Positions 5,930-11,534 of a stretch of 11,534 bases of DNA are shown here, in pieces. A program made the position numbers and the translations under genes. Positions within the stretch are counted from its first letter, which is position 1. Every line of letters starts with the position of its first letter. Location: contig CALNAU010000012.1 of the NCBI GenBank assembly GCA_937874275.1, positions 1 to 11,534 on the forward strand, read 5' to 3'. The notes beneath the pieces are model-generated. The model was not told the DNA's origin and made no database searches. It saw only the letters and a list, made by a program, of their open reading frames with translations. The stretch is from an uncultured Clostridia bacterium. GTDB lineage: Bacteria; Bacillota; Clostridia; Christensenellales; Aristaeellaceae.

Positions 5930-6907
5930 GTGTTTGGCAAATTCATGAACAACTACTACTACGGCAAGTCGGGCAAGGGGGATTACCGCAAGGATGATCT
6001 GCCCCGGACGCGCTGGCAGCTGTTCTGGGAGATGCTGCGCGTGCGGCTGGCCGGGCTGTTTCGGCTGAACCTGCTCAGCGCCGCGGCGTGGATACCCGCC
6101 ATGTACGTCCTCGCCCGGCTGGTCAGCGGGCTGTTCAACCTGGCGGGCCTGGTGAGCCTGGTGCAGCAGGACCCCGCCGCCGTCACGCCCGAGCAGATGG
6201 AGGTGTACAACAACCTCACCCCCCTGCTGAACGCTTTGGTGCTGCGCTCGCTGCTGTGGCTGATTCCCTGCATTGCCCTCACCGGCCCGGTGCAGGCGGG
6301 CATGGCCTATGTGACGCGCAACTGGGCGCGCGACGAGCACGCCTTTGTGTGGAGCGACTTTAAGGACGCCGTGCGCGACAACTGGAAGCAGGCGCTGGGC
6401 ATCTCGCTGATAACGGGCTTTGTGCCGCTGGTGGTGTATGTCAGCTACCAGTTCTACGGGCAGATGCTGGGGCGCAGCATGGTATTTGTGGTGCCGCAGA
6501 TGCTTACCGTGATGCTGGGTCTGCTGTGGGCGCTGGCGCTGGTATATTACTACCCGCTGCTGGTCACCTACAGGCTGAGCTTCATCACGCTGATTAAAAA
6601 CGGCCTGCTGCTGGCCGTGGGGCGCCTGCCGCATACGGTGGGCGTGCGCCTGGCGATGCTGGTGCCCGCCGTGATCGCGGCGCTGGTGGCCTGGCTGATG
6701 CCCTCCTACATGCTGTACGCGCTGATGCTGCTGGCGGCCTACTACCTGATGCTGGGCAACGCGCTGGCAAGGTTTGTGTACGCGTCCTTCTCCAACGCCG
6801 TGTTTGACCGCTTTATCAACAGCCGCATGGAGGGGGTGCAGGTCAACCGCGGCCTGGCCACCCCCGAGGATGAGGACGACGACGTCGAGGAGGAGCCCCA
6901 GGGCTGA
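5930..6907 (+). CDS. YesL / DUF624 family integral membrane protein
   Basis: The 325-residue protein fits the YesL (DUF624) family. An N-terminal segment FMNNYYYGKSGKGDYRKDDLP precedes a first hydrophobic region (about 44-70). Then comes the family core LIPCIALTGPVQAGMAYVTRNWARDEHAFVWSDFKDAVRDNWKQAL at about 111-156, with its T-GP-x-x-AGMAY turn and the WSDFKDAVRDNWKQ helix, followed by membrane segments near 157-176, 190-213, 238-257 and 260-284. YesL proteins commonly sit beside carbohydrate uptake genes, but their activity is not settled. The start is GTG, chosen because GGAGG lies seven bases before it; an in-frame ATG at 5945 lacks a site. The last 16 residues form an acidic tail (PEDEDDDVEEEP), whose GAGGAGGAG codons also form the ribosome binding site of the next gene. 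It faces a solute-binding protein gene across a shared control region. Confidence 0.82.
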   Translation: MFGKFMNNYYYGKSGKGDYRKDDLPRTRWQLFWEMLRVRLAGLFRLNLLSAAAWIPAMYVLARLVSGLFNLAGLVSLVQQDPAAVTPEQMEVYNNLTPLLNALVLRSLLWLIPCIALTGPVQAGMAYVTRNWARDEHAFVWSDFKDAVRDNWKQALGISLITGFVPLVVYVSYQFYGQMLGRSMVFVVPQMLTVMLGLLWALALVYYYPLLVTYRLSFITLIKNGLLLAVGRLPHTVGVRLAMLVPAVIAALVAWLMPSYMLYALMLLAAYYLMLGNALARFVYASFSNAVFDRFINSRMEGVQVNRGLATPEDEDDDVEEEPQG

Positions 6908-7650
6908 TGTACGGAGATTTTGCCCGCGTGTACGACCGGCTGATGCGGGATGTGGACTACGCCGGTTGGGCTGCGTACTATGCCTCGCTGCTGGATATGG
7001 CGGGCGTGCCCGCGGATGGCCTGGTGGCCGAATGCGCCTGCGGCACCGGCAGCCTCACCTTGCCGCTGAGCACCCGCTACCGCATGACCGGGGTGGACAT
7101 CTCCCAGGAGATGCTGTCGGTGGCGGCGGACAAGCTGCGCGCCGCGGGCCGTCAGGTGCCCCTCATCCGGCAGGATATGCAGCGCCTTCGGCTGCACCGC
7201 CCGCAGGATGCGGTGCTGTGCACCTGCGACGGTGTCAACTACCTGACGGACGACAAAGCGCTGGGCCATTTTTTAGCGGCGGCGCACGCAGCGCTCAAGC
7301 CCGGCGGGGCGCTGGCGTTTGATGTATCCAGCCTGCACAAGCTGCGTACCACCCTGGGCGACAACACCCTCACCAACACCGAGGGGGATGTGCACTACAT
7401 CTGGCACAACGCCTGGGACGAGCGCGAGCGCCTGCTGCGCATGCGGCTGTACCTGTACGCCCGCCAGGCGGGCAATGCCTGGGCCCTGATTGAGGAAGAG
7501 CAGGTGCAGCGCGGCTATGACGAGGCAGCGTTGACCCGCGCCTTGCAAGCCGCAGGATTTGACGATATCCGCATTTTCGGCGACCGGCACTTGAATGCCC
7601 CCGGCCCACAGGAGCCGCGGCTGCACGTGCTGGCGCGCAAACTCATATAA
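6907..7650 (+). CDS. Class I SAM-dependent methyltransferase
   Basis: The 247-residue protein is a Rossmann-fold class I methyltransferase. Motif I is VAECACGTGSL at 40-50, the acidic residue after strand 2 is Asp64 in GVDISQEML, motif III is RQDM at 88-91, and CDGVNYL at 107-113 replaces the usual strand 4 motif, followed by LKPGGALAFDV at 130-140. The N-terminal YGDFARVYDRLMRDVDYAGWAAYY and the ACGTG form of motif I are typical of the Firmicutes YqeM-like group. The substrate is unknown. The ATG overlaps the preceding stop codon by one base (TGATG), and GAGGAGGAG at 6887-6895 serves as ribosome binding site, so translation is probably coupled to the YesL gene. It lacks a further C-terminal domain and is cytoplasmic. 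Confidence 0.88.
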   Translation: MYGDFARVYDRLMRDVDYAGWAAYYASLLDMAGVPADGLVAECACGTGSLTLPLSTRYRMTGVDISQEMLSVAADKLRAAGRQVPLIRQDMQRLRLHRPQDAVLCTCDGVNYLTDDKALGHFLAAAHAALKPGGALAFDVSSLHKLRTTLGDNTLTNTEGDVHYIWHNAWDERERLLRMRLYLYARQAGNAWALIEEEQVQRGYDEAALTRALQAAGFDDIRIFGDRHLNAPGPQEPRLHVLARKLI

Positions 7651-7662
7651 GAAAGGATTACC

Positions 7663-8589
7663 ATGAACAACCAAAACGAACTGATTTTTAACGAGGCCGA
7701 TGCCCTGCTGCGCATGACGCTGATGGGCGGTCAGGCCCGTGTATTGCTGTGCCGCACCACGCGGCTGACCCAGGAGGCGGCCAATATCCACCAGGCATCG
7801 GACGCCGCCACCGCCGCCATGGGCCGCCTGCTGAGCGCCTCGGCCATGCTCTCCTGCATGATCAAGGAGGAGCAGGGCAGCGTGACCGTGACCGTCGCCG
7901 GGGACGGCGCGGGCGGCCGGATGACCGTGGTGGGCCGGGGCGGCCAACTCAAGATATCGGTGGAGCACCCACAGGCTGAGCTGCCGGCATCGGAAGAAGG
8001 CCGCCAGGATGTGGCCGGGTTTGTGGGCCGCCACGGCAAGCTGACCGTCATCAAGGACATGGGCCAGGGCGAGCCCTACATCGGCATCACCAACCTGGTG
8101 TCGGGCGAATTGGGGATGGATTTCGCCGAGTACTTCACCATGTCCGAGCAGACGCCTTCGCTGGTCGCGCTGGGCTGCCTCAACCAGGCGGGCACGGTGC
8201 TGTCAGCGGGCGGCATCCTCATCCAGGCCATGCCCGGATGCGAGATGAGCGTCATCGAGGAGCTGGAGCGGCGCGAGCCCTTCTTCCGCGGCATCAGCCG
8301 CGAGCTGTACGACCGCTCGCTGCGCGAGCTGGCCGAGTTCTGGTTCCAGGGGATGGAGCTGGACATTCTGGCCGAGGACCCGCTGACCCTGCAATGCGAT
8401 TGCTCGCGCGAGCGCATGGCCAGGGCCCTGCGCTCCCTGGGCGCCGAGGACCGGGCGGACATCGCCGCTTCCGGCGAGGACACGGTGATGGCCTGCCACT
8501 TTTGCCGGGATGAGCACCGCTTCACGCCCGATGAGGTGCGGGCGCTGTTTGCCGATCAACCGCAGGAGGATGGCGATGCGCTGCATTGA
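7663..8589 (+). CDS. hslO: Redox-regulated molecular chaperone Hsp33
   Basis: The 308-residue product is Hsp33, a chaperone that is inactive while its cysteines bind zinc and is switched on by oxidation together with unfolding. The four cysteines are all present: C245 and C247 (CDC) and C278 and C281 (CHFC), with 30 residues between the pairs, as usual for the family. The N-terminal substrate-binding domain shows ASDAATAAMGRLLSASAMLS at 45-64, YIGITNLVSGELGMDFAEYFTMSEQTPS at about 139-166 and AGGILIQAMPG at 182-192. AAAGGA lies six bases before the ATG, 12 bases after the methyltransferase stop. The 3' end overlaps the start of the next gene by 14 bases, so the two are likely translated together. 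It acts in the cytoplasm. Confidence 0.96.
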   Translation: MNNQNELIFNEADALLRMTLMGGQARVLLCRTTRLTQEAANIHQASDAATAAMGRLLSASAMLSCMIKEEQGSVTVTVAGDGAGGRMTVVGRGGQLKISVEHPQAELPASEEGRQDVAGFVGRHGKLTVIKDMGQGEPYIGITNLVSGELGMDFAEYFTMSEQTPSLVALGCLNQAGTVLSAGGILIQAMPGCEMSVIEELERREPFFRGISRELYDRSLRELAEFWFQGMELDILAEDPLTLQCDCSRERMARALRSLGAEDRADIAASGEDTVMACHFCRDEHRFTPDEVRALFADQPQEDGDALH

Positions 8590-9403
8590 TTTTGACGCCC
8601 GCTTTGCCGATTACGCGCGGGACTGGGTGGAAGCCCACGAGGACGAGTACACCGACGTGGACGAGATGGAGCTGGCCATGCCCCAGGTGTATCAGCAGTT
8701 TCTGGATACGCCGGCCGACTGGCTGGGCGGCGAGCGCCCCGGCCAGTACTTTGACCAGTGGGATGACCCGGCGCTGCTGATTGGCTGGCTGGGTGACTAC
8801 CTGGACCAGGGCGTCAGCGTGCCCGATATGCTGCTCAACCGCATCGCCGAGCTGGGCGAGCCCGCGGCCGAGGTGCTATGCCACCTGCTGGATGATGACG
8901 ATGCCACCAACGAAAAGAAGATGCTGGCCGTTACCCTGCTGCGCGAGCTGGACAGCCTCCTGCCCATGGAGCGCTATGTGGCCTGGCAGTACGAGCGCAG
9001 CGACGAGGACGAGCTGTGCGACAACGCCATGGAGAGCCTGGAGAGCATGGGCGAAGCCGCCCGTGAAGCCATGTTGGAGGGGCTGGAGGGCGCCTGCCCT
9101 GCGGGGCGCGAAGCCCTGCTGGGCACGCTGAGCCACCTCACCCCCGACGAGCGTGTGTTTGAGGGGCTGCTGGCGTTGCTGGACGCGCGGCCCCGCAGCC
9201 GCGCGGTGCTGGCCGCCTGCCTGGCCCGCCTGGGCGATACCCGCGCGCTGCCGCGCCTGGCGGAGCTGGCACAGGAGGAGAGCCTGGGCTACTTGGACTA
9301 TATCGAGCTGCGCAGCGCCATTGAGGCGTTGGGCGGGGAAGCGCCCGAGCGCGAGTTTTTTGACGACCCGGAGTATGACGCCCTGATGGGTGTGACCCCC
9401 TGA
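8576..9403 (+). CDS. Acidic HEAT-repeat-like protein of unknown function
   Basis: The 275-residue protein is not a family I can name. It is rich in Asp and Glu, has no signal peptide or membrane segment, and is almost entirely helical by pattern. Two-helix units resembling HEAT repeats are visible, for example MLLNRIAELGEPAAEVLCHLLDDDD (85-109), DNAMESLESMGEAAREAMLEGLEG (149-172) and VFEGLLALLDARPRSRAVLAACLARLGDTRALPRLAELAQ (194-233). The N-terminal 80 residues, with many Trp and Tyr (YARDWVEAHEDEYTDVDEME), do not fit the repeats. Such proteins usually serve as scaffolds or binding platforms. The start at 8576 is chosen because AGGAGG at 8564-8569 lies six bases before it; an ATG at 8570 abuts that site. 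The 14-base overlap with hslO and the 11-base gap to the next gene imply one operon. Confidence 0.7.
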   Translation: MRCIDFDARFADYARDWVEAHEDEYTDVDEMELAMPQVYQQFLDTPADWLGGERPGQYFDQWDDPALLIGWLGDYLDQGVSVPDMLLNRIAELGEPAAEVLCHLLDDDDATNEKKMLAVTLLRELDSLLPMERYVAWQYERSDEDELCDNAMESLESMGEAAREAMLEGLEGACPAGREALLGTLSHLTPDERVFEGLLALLDARPRSRAVLAACLARLGDTRALPRLAELAQEESLGYLDYIELRSAIEALGGEAPEREFFDDPEYDALMGVTP

Positions 9404-9414
9404 ACGGTATTATC

Positions 9415-11193
9415 ATGATTTGCATCCACTGCCGAAAGGAATCCAACCCAGCCTCCCGTGTGTGCCCGTATTGTGGGCGCTTCATGGGGGAGGAGGCCGC
9501 GCTCATCATCCAGGGCGACGCGGTACCCGTGTATGATGACAGCGACTACCGCCCCCAGGACAGGCGGCCGCCCGGCCGCGCCCCCGGCGCCGACAAGCGG
9601 TCGGCCAAGCGCCGCCGCAGGCGCACCGCCAAGCCTGGCCGCAAGCGGGATGGCTACCGCCGCGTGATGATCAATTGGGCCATGATTGGCCTGGTGGCGG
9701 TGATCCTGCTGTTTGTGCTGGGCCTGGGCAGCTATGTGTACCTCAAAATGACGCCCAACGGGCAGCTGATTTTGGCGCGCATGGGGCGCGAGGCCAGCGC
9801 CGATGCCTACTGGACGCTGGGCACCGAGTACCTGGACCAGGGCTATGTGGCCCGGTCGGTCTCCACCTATGAGAAGGCGCTGGGCATGCAGCCCGAGCAC
9901 CCGGAGCTGGTGGACCGCCTGATGCTGCTGGGCGAGGCGTATGAGGTGGCCAGCCAGCCCGATAAGGCGGAGGAGGTATACACCCGCATTTACGAGGAAT
10001 TGCAGCCCGCTCAGCCGCTGGGCTATCGCAACGTCATCCGCCTGATGCTGCAGCAGGAACGCATCAGCGAGGCCGTGGCCCTGATGAAGGTAGCGGCGGA
10101 GAAGACAAAGGACGACAGCTTTACCGCCCAGCGCGCAAGCTATGTGCCGCTGCCGCCTACGGCCACTGTGGCGGCGGGCCGCTACCTCATCCGTCAGACG
10201 GTGGAGTTTGTATCCCCTCAGGGGTATGACATCTACTACGCCACCGGCAACGAGCTGCTGCCCGAGGGCGGCACGCTGTATACCGAGCCCATCAACCTGG
10301 GGGAGGGGTCGCACTCCTTCCGCGCGGTATGTGTGTCCAGCCTCGTCAGCGATGAGATGAACATCAAGTATGTGGTCACGCTACCCCAGCCGCCGGCACC
10401 CAAGGCTAACCTGGCCGCCGGCACCTATGAGGGCCAGCGGTCGGTCAAGCTGCGCGACATGGAGACCGACAAGAAGGACCCCAAGAAGCAGAACACCATG
10501 TACTACACCATCGACGGCACCACGCCCACGGTGGATTCGCCCCGCTATGTGGGCGAGGCCATCAAGCTGGCCGGCGGCCGCACCGTGCTGCGCGCCATCG
10601 CCGTCAACGGCTACGGCAAGGTATCCAACGAGCTCAACATCGGCTTCACCATCAAGAATGTGCGGTTCAAGGATTACTTCAACGGCGACGACGATTTTAA
10701 GTCCCTGCCGATGATGAAAATCACCTATGAGGATTTTGTCAAAGCCCAGGGCGAGCCGCAGAGCAGCGCGCCCATCGACGATGACGCCGTGGCGGGGGAG
10801 AGCTTTGTTGCCCGCTACCGCTGGGGCGAGGCGCGCTTTGTGTCGCTGGATATCGGGCGGGTGCTGTATCACCTGGATACCGATGACCCGGGCATGTCGG
10901 GCCCGCGCGGCAGCAAGGTGGGCATGGACATGACCGAGGTGACCGCCATGTTCCGCGATATGGGGCAGCTGCCCAACGAGCGGGGCGACCGGGGCATCTA
11001 CTACGACATCACCAACGGCTACGCCAACTACAAGGCGGAGTCCGATGACCCCACCACAGGCCGGCTGCTGTATGTGGCCACGGTGTACGGCGAGTCTGTC
11101 AGCACCCGCATCCTCATCTTCACCATACGCGCCGGGCATGTTGAGCGCATCCAGATGCGCTATGTGGACCGCAAGGTGTCCAACGTGCTGTAA
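9415..11193 (+). CDS. Zinc-ribbon, single-TM, TPR and Fn3-like membrane protein of unknown function
   Basis: This 592-residue protein is modular. Residues 3-20 hold a zinc ribbon, CIHC with CPYC. Residues 45-83 are a basic, low-complexity linker (KRRRRR at 65-70). One membrane helix covers about 88-110. TPR-like helices follow: AYWTLGTEYLDQGYVARSVSTYEKALGMQPEHPE at 131-164 and LMLLGEAYEVASQPDKAEEVYTRIYEEL at about 169-196. Two strand-rich modules at about 245-322 and 327-413 resemble chitobiase C-terminal/Fn3-associated domains (TMYYTIDGTTPTVDSPRYVGEAIKLAGGRTVLRAIAVNGYGKVSNE). The last part, 415-592, is unassigned; its pattern VGMDMTEVTAMFRDMG ... ILIFTIRAGHVERIQMRY recalls a SmpA/BLIP-like fold. 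By the positive-inside rule, ribbon and linker are cytoplasmic and the rest is outside. No clear ribosome binding site precedes the ATG, but a later start would lose the ribbon. Similar zinc-ribbon TPR proteins occur in Clostridia; the role is unknown. Confidence 0.75.
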   Translation: MICIHCRKESNPASRVCPYCGRFMGEEAALIIQGDAVPVYDDSDYRPQDRRPPGRAPGADKRSAKRRRRRTAKPGRKRDGYRRVMINWAMIGLVAVILLFVLGLGSYVYLKMTPNGQLILARMGREASADAYWTLGTEYLDQGYVARSVSTYEKALGMQPEHPELVDRLMLLGEAYEVASQPDKAEEVYTRIYEELQPAQPLGYRNVIRLMLQQERISEAVALMKVAAEKTKDDSFTAQRASYVPLPPTATVAAGRYLIRQTVEFVSPQGYDIYYATGNELLPEGGTLYTEPINLGEGSHSFRAVCVSSLVSDEMNIKYVVTLPQPPAPKANLAAGTYEGQRSVKLRDMETDKKDPKKQNTMYYTIDGTTPTVDSPRYVGEAIKLAGGRTVLRAIAVNGYGKVSNELNIGFTIKNVRFKDYFNGDDDFKSLPMMKITYEDFVKAQGEPQSSAPIDDDAVAGESFVARYRWGEARFVSLDIGRVLYHLDTDDPGMSGPRGSKVGMDMTEVTAMFRDMGQLPNERGDRGIYYDITNGYANYKAESDDPTTGRLLYVATVYGESVSTRILIFTIRAGHVERIQMRYVDRKVSNVL

Positions 11194-11217
11194 CTTCCCC
11201 CAACCAAGGAGAGCAAT

Positions 11218-11534
11218 ATGAAAGAGATCAAAACCCCCAGAAAACCGCTGTTCATGTACTACATCATCGCCATGGTGGTGCTGATGCTGCTGAACACATT
11301 CCTGTTTCCCTCGCTGATGAAGCCCACCGTCACCGAGGTGCCCTACAGTGAGTTTCTGGCGATGCTGGCCGATGGCAAGGTGGACGCTGTGGAGATGGAG
11401 CAAAACCGCATCCTCTTCCGTGACAAGCAGCCTACCCCCGCCATCTATGAGACCGGCCTGATGGACGACCCCGGCCTTGTGGCCCGCCTGCAGGAGGCCA
11501 AGGTGGCCTTTGGCTCACCCATCATCCAGCAGGC
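11218..11534 (+). CDS. ftsH: ATP-dependent zinc metalloprotease FtsH, N-terminal part (cut by window end)
   Basis: The first 105 codons match the start of FtsH. A short basic N-terminus is followed by the first membrane helix FMYYIIAMVVLMLLNTFLFPSL at about 12-33, and then the FtsH extracytoplasmic domain with VPYSEFLAMLADGKVDAVEMEQNRILFRDK (about 41-70) and IYETGLMDDPGLVARLQEAKVAFG (about 76-99). FtsH is a membrane-bound AAA+ protease that removes misassembled membrane proteins and some regulators. The AAA and HEXXH parts are outside the window, so activity cannot be judged. The start is supported by AAGGAG at 11206-11211, six bases before the ATG. The gene begins 24 bases after the previous stop, so it is probably transcribed with the upstream run, although no separate promoter could fit in the gap. 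Confidence 0.93.
   Translation, partial: MKEIKTPRKPLFMYYIIAMVVLMLLNTFLFPSLMKPTVTEVPYSEFLAMLADGKVDAVEMEQNRILFRDKQPTPAIYETGLMDDPGLVARLQEAKVAFGSPIIQQ

Noticed and set aside
8510..8575. Earlier start for the HEAT-like protein
   Set aside because: It would overlap the hslO C-terminus by 80 bases and encode a Cys/Arg-rich segment in the wrong frame of the Hsp33 end. The site at 8564-8569 points to 8576.
9298..10314. Long minus-strand open frame opposite the zinc-ribbon protein
   Set aside because: Composition is typical of an antisense shadow, with no recognisable domain. The opposite strand encodes a protein with clear cysteine pairs, TM helix and TPRs.
10381..11403. Long minus-strand open frame spanning the end of the zinc-ribbon gene and the start of ftsH
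   Set aside because: It runs opposite two convincing genes, has His/Gly/Val-rich shadow composition and no start signals.

Overview
The window looks like a piece of chromosome from a GC-rich member of the Firmicutes (Bacillota), most likely class Clostridia. This rests on an obg gene with yhbY close behind it, on YesL/DUF624 and DUF5684 membrane proteins, on strong GGAGG-type ribosome binding sites, on short intergenic gaps, and on the N-terminal sequence style of FtsH. A finer placement (for example Christensenellales) would be a guess. No tRNA, rRNA, CRISPR array, insertion sequence or phage gene was seen.

Layout. (1) 16-2811, plus strand: the ribosome-assembly GTPase Obg, then a 161-bp imperfect palindrome, a GNAT acetyltransferase, the ribosome-associated protein YhbY, a 46-codon relic that resembles the start of a second GNAT, and a small DUF454/YbaN membrane protein. 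Obg and YhbY are often neighbours in Firmicutes, so the palindrome plus GNAT looks like an insertion into a conserved pair. (2) 2812-2900: a short repeat-like, partly palindromic spacer between convergent genes. (3) 2901-5721, minus strand: a DUF5684 membrane protein with its own promoter, and a large secreted protein that combines a propeller-like N-terminal half with an extracellular solute-binding half. The reading frame of the latter is broken near its 3' end. (4) 5722-5929: a divergent regulatory region with two dyad symmetries and an extended -10 promoter. (5) 5930 to the end, plus strand: a tightly packed, probably co-transcribed run of a YesL/DUF624 membrane protein, a SAM-dependent methyltransferase, the redox chaperone Hsp33 (hslO), an acidic HEAT-like protein, a zinc-ribbon/single-TM/TPR/Fn3-like membrane protein, and the start of the membrane protease gene ftsH, cut by the window edge.

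Functional reading. The left part concerns ribosome assembly (Obg, YhbY). The right part has a protein-quality-control flavour: Hsp33 holds unfolding proteins under oxidative stress and FtsH degrades membrane and damaged proteins. Two unfamiliar proteins, the HEAT-like one and the zinc-ribbon membrane one, sit between them with almost no gaps. They are the best candidates here for something undescribed. The broken solute-binding protein facing a YesL protein fits a sugar or peptide uptake context, but no permease or ATPase gene is in view.
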